This document shows positions 1-9,082 of a stretch of DNA of 64,000 bases, piece after piece. Source of the DNA: Haliscomenobacter sp. (lineage in GTDB: Bacteria; Bacteroidota; Bacteroidia; Chitinophagales; Saprospiraceae). Within the stretch, counting starts at the first letter, position 1; each line of letters begins with the position of its first letter. The notes under the pieces were generated by a model that ran no database searches, was not told the origin of the DNA, and saw nothing but the letters and a program-made list of their open reading frames with translations. The stretch is taken from NCBI GenBank assembly GCA_016713275.1, contig JADJPL010000001.1, positions 372,001-436,000 on the forward strand, read 5' to 3'. The position numbers and the translations under genes were made by a program.

Positions 1-55
1 AAAAACCGAACAGGAAGACGAAAAAAAGCGAATAAATTTTGGGCGTAAGGCTTGA

Positions 56-213
56 GGGGCCTGTCTCAAAAGACCACTCTTTGCCCCCAGCATGAAATTT
101 TATTTTCTTTTTTCAATTCTAATTAAAAATTGCTCTGCAATTTTTAATTAGAATTGAAAAAAGAAAATATTTTTTGACTGCCAGGGGCGAACACGGTCTT
201 TTGAGACAGCCCC
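56..213. repeat. MITE-like palindromic element, copy 1
   Basis: The ends are near-perfect inverted repeats (GGGGCCTGTCTCAAAAGACC at 56-75 against the complement of 195-213, with one extra C on the left). The centre is a second, perfect inverted repeat of about 30 bases around GC-TCT-GC at 132-138. The whole 158 bases can fold into one hairpin and contain no gene. Ends resembling GGGCTGTCTCAAAA are common in insertion sequences, so a non-autonomous derivative is inferred. A degenerate second copy lies at 8329-8422. The rest of 1-429 shows no gene. Confidence 0.75.
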
Positions 214-429
214 TTATTTTATTCAATATTTGGATTCCCATTGTTATTTATATTTATTATTTGGGAAACAATGCTTTTGTTGGCTACTTCTGTATGCCGT
301 TGTAGGCAAATAAAAAATTGGATTTTTTTCTTTCCAAGTTCCTTTTATCTTTAGCCCAGAGGCTTTAATCTGTTTGGTTAAACCTGGTTTTGACGTAATT
401 ATCCAACCAATCACTAAGGGTACTGCGCT

Positions 430-1533
430 ATGGATTATTCGATGTTTACGCTTGGGATCGAAGAAGAATTTCAAACCATTGACCCACAAACCCGGGAATT
501 GCGCTCGCACATGTCCCGGATCGTTGAAGACGGCCAGGCCAAGCTTCAGGAACAAGTGAAAGCCGAAATGCACCAGGCGGTGGTGGAGGTAGGAACCATC
601 ATTTGCAGGAACATCCAGGAGGCCAGGGAAGATGTGATCAAACTTCGCCGGCACGTTTGCGAGTTGGCGGATAAAGTGGGGCTTAAAATTGCCTCTGCGG
701 GGACGCATCCGTTTTCCGACTGGAAGGATCAACCCATTACGCCCAACCCCCGCTACGATCAGATCATCGAGGAGCTGCAGGAAGCAGCCCGGTCCAACCT
801 CATTTTCGGATTACATGTTCATGTAGGCATCCCCAACCGGGAAGTTGGGATTCAGATCATGAATACGGCCCGTTACTTTCTGCCGCACGTGTTTGCGCTG
901 TCTACCAACTCGCCTTTTTGGGAAGGCCGCAATACCGGATACAAATCGTTCCGAACGAAAGTATTCGATAAGTTTCCCCGGACCGGCATCCCCGAGTATT
1001 TCCAGAGCGCCGATGAGTACGACAACTTCATCGAATTGCTCATCAAGACCAATTGCATGGACAACGCCAAAAAGATCTGGTGGGATCTCAGGCTCCACCC
1101 CTTCTTTAACACGGTGGAGTTTCGCATATTCGATTCCCAATTGCGCGTGGAAGAGACCATCTCCCTGGCTGCCGTCGCCCAGGCCATTGTAGTCAAGTTG
1201 TACAAACTGATGCAAAGCAACCTCAACTTCCGGATGTACCGCCGGCCTTTGATCAGCGAAAACAAATGGCGCGCCGCCCGCTATGGCATTGAAGCCAAAC
1301 TGATCGACTTTGGAAAAGAGGAAGAAGTTCCCTTCCGAAACCTCCTGCACGAACTGATCGATTTTGTCGACGACGTGCTGGACCCACTGGGGAGCCGGGA
1401 AGAAGTAGAACGCCTGCTGCGCATTTCCGAACACGGAACCGGCGCCGACCGCCAACTGGCTGTTTACCGGCAAACCGGCGACCTCAAATCCGTGGTGGAC
1501 TTCATCATCGCCGAAACCACTTTGGATCTTTAA
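430..1533 (+). CDS. Carboxylate-amine ligase, GCS2/YbdK family
   Basis: An ATP-dependent ligase that joins an amino group to a carboxylate. Family members such as E. coli YbdK have weak glutamate-cysteine ligase activity and an uncertain natural substrate. The family signature GIEEEF is at residues 9-14, LHVHVG at 128-133, and the RLHP / VEFRIFD core at 221-235. The length of 367 residues is normal for the family and the gene is intact. It opens a same-strand run with a class I glutamine amidotransferase, an ATP-grasp-like protein and an alpha/beta hydrolase, which suggests synthesis or turnover of a small peptide-like compound rather than ordinary glutathione synthesis. The start is the first ATG before the motif; no clear Shine-Dalgarno site is visible. 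Confidence 0.9.
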   Translation: MDYSMFTLGIEEEFQTIDPQTRELRSHMSRIVEDGQAKLQEQVKAEMHQAVVEVGTIICRNIQEAREDVIKLRRHVCELADKVGLKIASAGTHPFSDWKDQPITPNPRYDQIIEELQEAARSNLIFGLHVHVGIPNREVGIQIMNTARYFLPHVFALSTNSPFWEGRNTGYKSFRTKVFDKFPRTGIPEYFQSADEYDNFIELLIKTNCMDNAKKIWWDLRLHPFFNTVEFRIFDSQLRVEETISLAAVAQAIVVKLYKLMQSNLNFRMYRRPLISENKWRAARYGIEAKLIDFGKEEEVPFRNLLHELIDFVDDVLDPLGSREEVERLLRISEHGTGADRQLAVYRQTGDLKSVVDFIIAETTLDL

Positions 1534-1566
1534 CCACTTTTTTACCGCGGTTTCCGAAACACCCGG

Positions 1567-1574
1567 TACCTTTG
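1567..1574 (+). promoter_or_regulatory. Possible Bacteroidota -7 box (TACCTTTG)
   Basis: TACCTTTG matches TAnnTTTG and lies 28 bases before the ATG at 1602. No convincing TTTG -33 box sits at the usual distance. The motif argues against the TTG at 1572 as a start codon. Confidence 0.35.
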
Positions 1575-1601
1575 CCGTATTTTAAGCAGGAAGTTACTGG
1601 T

Positions 1602-2435
1602 ATGCCATCCGCCAAACTCAAAATAGCCATCCTGGATATGTACGACAACCATCCCAACGAAGGGATGCGTTGCATCAAACAATTGATCGCTGACTTCTTT
1701 GTTCAGGAAAAGGTTCAGGGCCGCTTTGACCTGTTCAACGTCCGGGCAAAGAACGAATTCCCGGGGCTCGATTACGACATCTACATTTCCACCGGCGGCC
1801 CCGGTAGCCCCCTGCCCGAAGGCGCTCCCTGGGAAAAGCCCTATTTTTCGCTGATCGAACAGCTTTTCGCCCATAACCGGCAGGAAGAAAAGAAAAAATA
1901 CCTTTTTCTTATTTGCCATTCTTTTCAGATGGTTGTCCATCACCTGCAATTGGCCGAAGTCAACAAGCGAAAGTCCACCTCTTTCGGCGTGATGCCCGTT
2001 CACCGGACAGGAGATGGTTTTGACGAAGCCTACTTCCAGGGACTGCCGGAACCGTTCTACGTAGTTGATTCCCGGGATTATCAGGTCGTAAAACCCAACA
2101 TGAAAAGAATCCAGGCGTTAGGCGCCCAAGTCCTTTCTCTGGAAAAAATCAGACCTCATATTGCGCTCGAACGCGCTGTTATGGCTATCCGCTTCTCAGA
2201 TGAGATTTTCGGAACCCAATTTCATCCAGAAGCCGATTCGGAAGGGATGCTCCACTATTTCCTGACGGAAGAAAAAAAGGAAATCGTCATCAAAAACCAT
2301 GGAGAGTCCAAATACTATGAAATGATCGAACGCCTGGACGATCCCGAAAAGATCATGCTCACCGAGACCATTATCATTCCCCGGTTTCTTCAAACGGCAG
2401 CCGCCAACCTGCTGGAACCCCAACTGACCTTCTAA
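1602..2435 (+). CDS. Class I glutamine amidotransferase-like protein
   Basis: A class I (triad) glutamine amidotransferase domain protein of 277 residues, related to the GMP synthase amidotransferase half. Such domains hydrolyse glutamine and pass ammonia to a partner, or act as gamma-glutamyl hydrolases. The oxyanion strand STGGPGSP is at residues 63-70, the nucleophile in ICHSF is Cys105, and His208/Glu210 of TQFHPE complete the triad. No synthetase domain is attached, so the partner is probably one of the neighbouring ligases. The ATG at 1602 is chosen over a TTG ten codons upstream because AGGAAG precedes it and a promoter-like box overlaps the TTG. The next gene starts 19 bases after the stop. 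Confidence 0.85.
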   Translation: MPSAKLKIAILDMYDNHPNEGMRCIKQLIADFFVQEKVQGRFDLFNVRAKNEFPGLDYDIYISTGGPGSPLPEGAPWEKPYFSLIEQLFAHNRQEEKKKYLFLICHSFQMVVHHLQLAEVNKRKSTSFGVMPVHRTGDGFDEAYFQGLPEPFYVVDSRDYQVVKPNMKRIQALGAQVLSLEKIRPHIALERAVMAIRFSDEIFGTQFHPEADSEGMLHYFLTEEKKEIVIKNHGESKYYEMIERLDDPEKIMLTETIIIPRFLQTAAANLLEPQLTF

Positions 2436-2454
2436 CCTTATATCCTGCCATCTC

Positions 2455-3643
2455 ATGGTTGAAAACCACCGGAAAATTTACAACGACCGGTTTCGTCCGG
2501 AGGCCTATCAGGCTTTTATGCGCCAGTTCGAACTGGATTTCCCCGGCCAACTGGACTTCCGCGTGGCCGAAACGCCTCTTTTCGTCCCTAAAGCCTTAAA
2601 GGACCAAATTCTGCAGGCTGGGGAAGAAATTATCGACGCGCTGCTCCAACCCGATTTTAAAGAACAAACCCGGAGGGCTATTCCCCCGGATATGAAGTGC
2701 CTAACGAGGACGAACACCCTTCCTTCCTCGTTCTGGATTATGCGGTGTGCAAAGACGCCCAGGGCCATCTGGTTCCTCAGTTGATCGAACTACAGGGCTT
2801 TACCACGCTTTTTGGCTATCAGCCTTACCTCGCTTCCCTGTATCCGCAATTCTTCTACCTACCGGATGGGTTCTCGCCTTACTTCAATGGCTTGGATCAC
2901 ACTGCTTACCTCCAGGAACTCCGCCGCTTCTTCATCGGGGAACTGCCTGAAGAGCAGGTCATCCTCCTGGAGGTGTTTCCGGAAAAGCAAAAACCCGGAT
3001 CGACTTCGCCGCCACCAAAAAATATTTCGGGATTGAACCCGTATGCCTCACCAAGGTACGTCGCTCCGGAAGATCGCTTTACTACGAAAAAGATGGCCGA
3101 AAGATCGACATCCGCCGTATTTTCAATCGGGTGATCTTTGACGAGCTCGATACCCTGCCTGATCTCCAAACAGAATTCAGGCTCACCGACGATGCCGATG
3201 TAGAGTGGCTGGCCCATCCGAACTGGTTTTTCCGGATCAGCAAATTCAGCCTGCCTTTATTGCATAGTCCTTTTGTGCCGGAAAGCTTTTTCCTCCACCA
3301 GCTGAGCGCCTATCCGGATGATCTGGAAAACTATGTACTTAAGCCCTTGTTTTCGTTTGCAGGGCAGGGGGTTCGCCTAAACATTACCAAAGCAGACCTC
3401 GATGCTATTGTGAACAAGGAAAATTTTCTTCTGCAACGAAAGGTAACCTACGAGCCTGTCTTACAGTCGCCAAGTGGCGGAGTAAAGGTCGAGTTGCGCA
3501 TGATGTATATTTGGCCAAAAGGCCAGGACCGGCCCAAATTAGTCATCAACCTCGGCCGGTTAAGCAAGGGCGAAATGATCGGCGTCCGGTACAACGTAGA
3601 CGTTGACTGGGTAGGCAGCTCTATTGGATATTTTGAAATCTAA
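2455..3643 (+). pseudogene. ATP-grasp-like ligase family protein, two frameshifts
   Basis: Three overlapping frames join into one protein of about 396 residues if one base is restored at each of two homopolymers: a G at 2688-2689 and an A in the A-run at 2989-2993. The repaired C-terminal third has an ATP-grasp-like look (VLKPLFSFAGQGV, then LLQRKV and a VELRMMYIW strand). I know no named family for the rest. Its place after a GCS2 ligase and a glutamine amidotransferase supports a ligase role by context only. Because both lesions are single-base homopolymer losses, sequencing error is as likely as true decay. The hydrolase gene begins 12 bases downstream. Confidence 0.6.
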
Positions 3644-3655
3644 AACCAAATTGAT

Positions 3656-4764
3656 ATGAAACGACTAACCTGGGTTTGTTCTGTTTTGGCAATCGTTACC
3701 TTGGGGGCTCCTATGATCAGCCAGGGACAGTCCGTGGAATCTCTTCAAAAAGAAATCCAATCCCTTCGCCAGCAGATCAGCAACCTTAGCCACGATTTTG
3801 ATGCGCTGGGTAAAAACATCGATGACCTGTTATGGTTTGACCGGGTAGGCGATGTAGCCCATGTAGACAAAGTAACCCTGACCGGCCCTCCCATCGGGAA
3901 AGAGAAAATGAATCAGCTCCGGGGCGCCAACAACCCGGAATTAGTGGCGATCAACCCATTGAATTTCAAGGCCTATATTTTTATTCCCAAAGATATTGAC
4001 CCGGCTAAAAATACCCCTTGCTGGTCTTTTCCCACGGCGGGGTACATGGGAACTTCGAAACGGGCTATACCCATATCATCCGGGAGATGATGGCTCAGCA
4101 ATATATCGTCATAGCTCCTGAATACCGAGGCAGCAGCGGATACGGCCGGGGGTTTTATGAGAATATCGACTATGGAGGGCTGGAAGTACAGGACGTGAAG
4201 GCTGCCCGCGATTATATGGCAGAAAATTATGAGATCGTAGACCCCTCAAATATCGGGATTTTGGGATGGAGCCACGGAGGCTTGATTACCCTGCTCAATT
4301 TATTTGACTATCCCCAGGCTTATAAAGTTGGGTTTGCCGGCGTTCCGGTTAGCGACCTGATCGCCAGGATGGGCTACAAAACAGACAGCTATCGCGACGG
4401 ATTCAGCGCGCCGTTCCACATGGGAAAAACAGCGTTCGAAGCGGTCGAAGAGTACCGCAAGCGTTCCCCGGCCTGGCAAGCCCATAAATTACAAACGCCT
4501 TTATTGGTGCACACCAATACGATCGACCCCGACGTCAATGTCCTTGAGGTCGAACATCTCATCAAGGCGCTGAAAGCGGAAGGGAAGTCATTTGAGTATG
4601 AGGTCTTCCAAAATGCGGCGGGAGGGCACAGCTTCGACCGGATCGACAGCAAGCAAGCCAAAACGATCCGGCTGAAGATTTACAAATTTCTGGCAAAATA
4701 CCTCAATCCACCCAGACCATTTAAAGACCTGAAGGCGCTGCAACAGGCAGGTTATCGGTATTAA
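3656..4764 (+). pseudogene. Exported alpha/beta hydrolase (S9-like), frameshifted
   Basis: The N-terminus has a signal peptide ending near MISQGQS, then a predicted coiled stretch (VESLQKEIQSLRQQ), then an alpha/beta-hydrolase domain of the dienelactone hydrolase / S9 type. One C is missing from the run at 4014-4017: restoring it gives NTPLLVFSHGGVHG and links the two frames into about 370 residues. Nucleophile elbow GWSHGG, an acid in NTIDPDVN and a histidine in GGHSFD form the likely triad. It sits 12 bases after the ATP-grasp-like gene and may hydrolyse an ester or peptide in the periplasm. The stop is followed five bases later by the convergent end of clpB. Confidence 0.75.
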
Positions 4765-4769
4765 GGCTG

Positions 4770-7454
4770 TTATTTGCCCGTTTCCTCAGATGATTCTTCC
4801 TCCTTGCCGTTGTCGTCGTCTTCCGGCAGGTTGATGGCGCCTTCGAAGGGGTCTTTCCGGAACGAGAGTAAGCCCTTGGCATCGGCATCAATATAGATCG
4901 TATCCCCTGCGCCGAAGGCGCTTTCCAGAACCAGTTTGGAAAGCTCGTTGACGACTTCCTTTTGCAAGACCCGCTTCATGGGGCGGGCGCCGTATTGGGG
5001 GTCATACCCAAGGTCGGCCAGCAGGTTTTTGGCGCGGTCGCTAATACGGAGCACAATGCCCTGGCGGGACAACATCTTCTGGATTTTTTTCAGCAGAAGG
5101 TCTAATACCTGTTTGATCTCTTCTCTATCCAGCGGAAGAAACATGATCTGCTCGTCGATCCGGTTTAGGAATTCCGGCCGCAGGTTTTCTTTCAAAAGGT
5201 TAAAGACCTCCACTTTAGTGGTTTCGATGATCTCGGTGCGGTGCTTTTCCCCCATTTCGGCGAGGTCTTCAAAATTTTCCAGGATCACATCCGATCCCAT
5301 ATTGGAGGTCATAATGATGATCGTGTTCTTAAAGCTGGCTACCCGTCCTTTGCTGTCGGTAAGCCGCCCATCGTCCAGCACCTGAAGGAGGATATTGAAG
5401 GTATCGGGATGGGCTTTTTCGATCTCATCCAGCAGGATAATCGAATACGGACGGCGGCGCACCGCTTCGGTAAGTTGCCCCCCTTCTTCATAGCCTACGT
5501 ACCCGGGAGGAGCGCCAACCAGCCGGCTCACCGTATGGCGTTCCTGGTATTCGCTCATATCGATGCGGGTCATCGCGTGTTCGTCGTCGAAGAGGACTTC
5601 GGCCAGGGTTTTCGCCAGCTCGGTTTTTCCGACCCCGGTGGGGCCCAGGAAAATAAACGAACCAATCGGCCGGTCGGCGTCCTGCAGCCCGGCCCGGCTT
5701 CGGCGGATGGCGTCGGCAACCGCCCGGACGGCCTCGTCCTGGCCAATAAGGCGATTGCCAATTTCCACTTCGAGATGGAGCAATTTGTCTTTTTCGCTTT
5801 GGGTCATTTTGTCGACAGGAATGCCTGTCCAACGGGAAACGACATGGGCGATATCATTCGCTTTAACCTTGTCATTGGTGAAGCGGTTCTCTTCCGGGAG
5901 TGCAGCCAGCTTAGTCTCTGCTTCTTTCAGTTGCGCCTGCATAGCCTGGAGTTCGCCGTACCGGATTTTAGCCACGGTTTCGTAATCGCTGTTGCGTTCG
6001 GCGCGTTCGGCCTCCTGGTCGAGCTCTTCCGTTTTCTTTTTAATTTCCTGGATCTGGTCGACGATCTCCTTTTCGTTGCTCCAGGCGGCTACCAGGGAGT
6101 CGCGTTTTTCTTTGGCGTTGGCGATCTGCTCGTTGAGCACGGCCATCATTTTGCTGTTGTTCTCCCGTTTGACCGCTTCGCGTTCGATCTCCAACTGGCG
6201 CACTTTGCGTTCCCATTCATCGATGGCTTCGGGAAGGGAATCCAGTTCAAGGCGAAGGCGGGCAGCGGCTTCATCGATCAGGTCGATGGCTTTATCCGGC
6301 AGGTAGCGATCGGCAATATACCGGTGGGACAGCTCGGCGGCGGCGATGAGGGCCTCGTCCATGATCTCAATCTTGTGGTAAACCTCATAGCGCTCCTGCA
6401 GCCCGCGGAGGATGGAGATCGTGTCCTCCACGCTGGGCTCGTCGATCAGCACCGTTTGGAAGCGGCGGACCAGAGCTTTATCTTTTTCAAAGTACTTCTG
6501 GTATTCGTCGAGGGTCGTTGCGCCGATGGTGCGCAATTCGCCCCGGGCGAGGGCTGGTTTGAGGATATTGGCGGCGTCCATGGCGCCTTGTCCGCCTCCT
6601 GCTCCAATGAGGGTATGGATCTCATCGACGAACAGGATAATCTCTCCATTGGAGGTGGTCACTTCTTTGATGACGCCTTTGAGGCGCTCTTCAAACTCGC
6701 CTTTGTATTTTGCGCCTGCGATGAGGGCCGCGATATCCAGCACAAAAATGCGCTTGGATTTGAGGTTTTCGGGGACGTCGCCTTTGACAATTCTCCAGGC
6801 AATCCCTTCCACGATCGCGGTTTTACCTACGCCAGCTTCTCCGATCAGAATCGGGTTATTCTTTTTTCTACGCGACAAAATATGCAGGACTCTCCGGATC
6901 TCGTCATCCCGCCCGATAATCGGGTCCAGGCTCCCGTTTTCGGCGCGTTCGTTGAGGTTGATGGCGTATTTGCCGAGCGCGTTGTAGGATTCCTCGCTGC
7001 TTTGGTCGGTGACCTTGGCCCCTTTGCGCAGTTCGGTGATCGCTTTTTTTAATTCGGCTTCTGTCGCCCCAAGTTCTTTCAGGACCTTCCCGCCCTTGTC
7101 GTCGCCCTGAAGGATGCCCAGGATCATCAGTTCGATGGAAATGTACTGATCGCCAAACTCCTTGAGCAGGTTTCGGGCCCGGGTGAGGGCGCGGTTGGCC
7201 TCGGTGGTGAGGTATTGCTTATCTGCTCCCTCCACGCGCGGAAAGCTGCGAACCGCTTCATCCAGCTTGGCCTTGATGGTGGGGATCTGGATATTCATTT
7301 TCTGCAGAAGAAACTGCGTCACATTCTCTTCGGTTTCCAGAATCCCTTTCAGCAAATGGGTAGTATCTACCTGCTGCTGTTCAAAGCCGGCGGCAATTTG
7401 CTGCGCTTTCAGGATGGCTTCCTGGGCTTTTATGGTAAAGTTGTCGTAGGTCAT
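4770..7454 (-). CDS. clpB: ATP-dependent disaggregase ClpB
   Basis: A Hsp100 disaggregase that extracts polypeptides from aggregates together with DnaK. At 894 residues it is slightly longer than usual because of an acidic C-terminal tail. Order: N-terminal Clp repeat domain (1-150), first AAA domain with Walker A GEAGVGKTA near 205 and Walker B LFVDEIHTL, the coiled-coil middle domain (about 410-530) that separates ClpB from ClpA/ClpC, then a second AAA domain with GPTGVGKTEL and the arginine-finger region GARPMKRV. No adaptor-type or ClpP-binding IGF loop was noticed. It is monocistronic and convergent with the hydrolase gene. Confidence 0.98.
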   Translation of the reverse strand: MTYDNFTIKAQEAILKAQQIAAGFEQQQVDTTHLLKGILETEENVTQFLLQKMNIQIPTIKAKLDEAVRSFPRVEGADKQYLTTEANRALTRARNLLKEFGDQYISIELMILGILQGDDKGGKVLKELGATEAELKKAITELRKGAKVTDQSSEESYNALGKYAINLNERAENGSLDPIIGRDDEIRRVLHILSRRKKNNPILIGEAGVGKTAIVEGIAWRIVKGDVPENLKSKRIFVLDIAALIAGAKYKGEFEERLKGVIKEVTTSNGEIILFVDEIHTLIGAGGGQGAMDAANILKPALARGELRTIGATTLDEYQKYFEKDKALVRRFQTVLIDEPSVEDTISILRGLQERYEVYHKIEIMDEALIAAAELSHRYIADRYLPDKAIDLIDEAAARLRLELDSLPEAIDEWERKVRQLEIEREAVKRENNSKMMAVLNEQIANAKEKRDSLVAAWSNEKEIVDQIQEIKKKTEELDQEAERAERNSDYETVAKIRYGELQAMQAQLKEAETKLAALPEENRFTNDKVKANDIAHVVSRWTGIPVDKMTQSEKDKLLHLEVEIGNRLIGQDEAVRAVADAIRRSRAGLQDADRPIGSFIFLGPTGVGKTELAKTLAEVLFDDEHAMTRIDMSEYQERHTVSRLVGAPPGYVGYEEGGQLTEAVRRRPYSIILLDEIEKAHPDTFNILLQVLDDGRLTDSKGRVASFKNTIIIMTSNMGSDVILENFEDLAEMGEKHRTEIIETTKVEVFNLLKENLRPEFLNRIDEQIMFLPLDREEIKQVLDLLLKKIQKMLSRQGIVLRISDRAKNLLADLGYDPQYGARPMKRVLQKEVVNELSKLVLESAFGAGDTIYIDADAKGLLSFRKDPFEGAINLPEDDDNGKEEESSEETGK

Positions 7455-7609
7455 GATCTGCTTTTGGTGATGATTTTCAGCGTTTGACCGCCAAACAAAG
7501 TTGGGGCTCAGGAAACACGCTGCAAAACATCCGCCAAATAAAAAAATCGGAACATTTGTCAGCTTTTCAAAAAAAGGGCCAAAGGAGCTGCCAAATATTC
7601 CGGTCGGGT

Positions 7610-8263
7610 TTATTCCGTGATATAAGGCAACTGCCGGGATGCTTTGCGCATCATGGTATTGATGATGGTATTGGTATCGCTCCCCAAGCTTCGGGACAGG
7701 GTTTTCTCATATTTCCAGAGCAAAACGCCATCCGTTCCGTTGTTGATGTTGATCGTACATTTCCCGGAATTCGTAGACCCGTAAAAGCCCACCAAAAGCC
7801 CAAGAGCCAGGGAAGCGCCTTCCGACATCGGCTTGTCGGTAAAAAACAGTCCGCCAATGACGGCGTCCACTTCCAGGATCTTGGCTAGTTCCTGAGGGGT
7901 GTACTGATCAATATTCCCGGCATGGATCTCGTTTTTTGCCAGCAGCGCGTTGGTCGTTGTGGTAGACTGGAACTCCACCTCGATTTCATGCTGTTCTTTC
8001 CGCTTCAAAAAGTAGGATTCCATGGCGCTTTGAACGGCTAACCCTTCGTTTCGCTGGAGGTTTTCCATTTGTTCGGGGGTCATTTTTTCCATCTCCTTGG
8101 GCCGGAGCTTCACCACTGCCTTAAAAGGCAATATGGCCAACATCTTGTGATTTTTGGCTATTTTAGGAAATTCGCCATGGACATAAATCTCTCTGTCCTG
8201 CCCAATGGCAATAGCAGCCGTCAAAAAGAAAAAGAAGCTGAGCAAAATCGGTTTGGTTTTCAT
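7610..8263 (-). CDS. Exported protein of unknown function
   Basis: A 217-residue protein with a clear signal peptide (MKTKPILLSFFFFLTAAIA, cleavage near GQD). The mature part begins with a basic and Glu-rich region (LRPKEMEKMTPEQ) and has a middle strand VDAVIGGLFFTDKP followed by a glycine-rich hydrophobic turn. The layout recalls the many Bacteroidota periplasmic proteins that resemble the GNA1162/CsgG-type lipoproteins, but I do not recognise a named family. The open frame extends upstream to 8485; the ATG at 8263 is chosen because the signal peptide starts there and the upstream part crosses a repeat element. Confidence 0.65.
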   Translation of the reverse strand: MKTKPILLSFFFFLTAAIAIGQDREIYVHGEFPKIAKNHKMLAILPFKAVVKLRPKEMEKMTPEQMENLQRNEGLAVQSAMESYFLKRKEQHEIEVEFQSTTTTNALLAKNEIHAGNIDQYTPQELAKILEVDAVIGGLFFTDKPMSEGASLALGLLVGFYGSTNSGKCTININNGTDGVLLWKYEKTLSRSLGSDTNTIINTMMRKASRQLPYITE

Positions 8264-8328
8264 CGGAATGATATTTTGGGTTATTATAGTTTTTTGAAAA
8301 ACGAATCGAGCCTGGCGGCTTAGACTTG

Positions 8329-8422
8329 TGCTTGTTTCAAAAACCGCTTCCCTACAACCAATAGGAAATTTATTTTTTGGTTGCCATGGGCAAGAATAGT
8401 CTTTTGAGCCAGGCGCCAGCCT
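8329..8422. repeat. Degenerate copy of the 56-213 MITE-like element
   Basis: The right part (AAATTTATTTTTTGG through TAGTCTTTTGAGCCAGGCG) lines up with 165-213 of copy 1, and the left part (CTTGTTTCAAAAACC onward) with 60-105. The long inner palindrome of copy 1 is absent, so this is a shrunken, diverged copy. Found by eye; an alignment is needed to give an identity. Confidence 0.5.
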
Positions 8423-8490
8423 TTTTCCAGGGTGCAAAAGTTGTTCAAAATACCATAGAGCATACAAAAAGGGGAAAGGTTGCACAAAAA

Positions 8491-8871
8491 TTACTCCTCT
8501 GTCAATCCGGAAAGATCTTCTTCCAGAAAATGGGCTCTCAGTTCTTTTTTAAACCGTTCGATCACGGTCATTTCATTGACGTCCTTCCCGGAACTGGCAG
8601 CAGCTACCGCATCCAGCACCTCAAAAAGGAAAACGTACTCCTCGGAAGGTCCATACTCCTGGCAGGTTTGAAGGGCTTTGGCATACGCTTCCTCCAGGGT
8701 AATATGGCGGGAATTTTCATAATCAAACGACCATTGGATGGCCGCCGACCAGGGGTGCTGAGCAAGGAGTTCCTTTAACTTGGCGACTTCGCTTGCCTGA
8801 ACTTCCCCGTCCGCTTTGGTAACGGCATACATCAACTCGCCCAGGGCGTCGTACAATTTATCTTTGTCCAT
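8491..8871 (-). CDS. TerB-like small acidic protein
   Basis: A 126-residue, all-helical protein resembling the TerB/DjlA N-terminal fold: repeated helix pairs with the typical MYAVTKADGEVQASEVAKL start (residues 14-32), where acidic loop residues can bind metal. TerB domains are found in tellurite-resistance and stress modules and as free single-domain proteins of unknown role. No other ter genes are nearby. The start is the ATG before KDKLYDAL. It stands alone between a repeat element and a divergent S9 peptidase gene. Confidence 0.7.
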   Translation of the reverse strand: MDKDKLYDALGELMYAVTKADGEVQASEVAKLKELLAQHPWSAAIQWSFDYENSRHITLEEAYAKALQTCQEYGPSEEYVFLFEVLDAVAAASSGKDVNEMTVIERFKKELRAHFLEEDLSGLTEE

Positions 8872-9082
8872 AGGTAGGTATTAAAACATGTTTTAGCCAA
8901 CCCGAACATAAAGGAATTTATCGGGCTTTGGAATAGCCCCGGTTTTTTTTTTCTCATGCCGGACGCTGAATAGCCGGATTTCGCTTTTTCCAAGCGCAGG
9001 GAGGTAGTTTTTTCCACACATTTGCTAACTTCAACCATGCCTTAACCAATCCGGACAACTTTTATATACTAAACGTGAAAAA

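Noticed and set aside
1572..1601. TTG start for the glutamine amidotransferase
   Set aside because: It overlaps a TAnnTTTG promoter-like box, and the ATG at 1602 fits the conserved N-terminus.
5241..7052. 603-codon open frame on the plus strand
   Set aside because: It is antisense to clpB, has no domain and no start context; a by-product of clpB codon usage.
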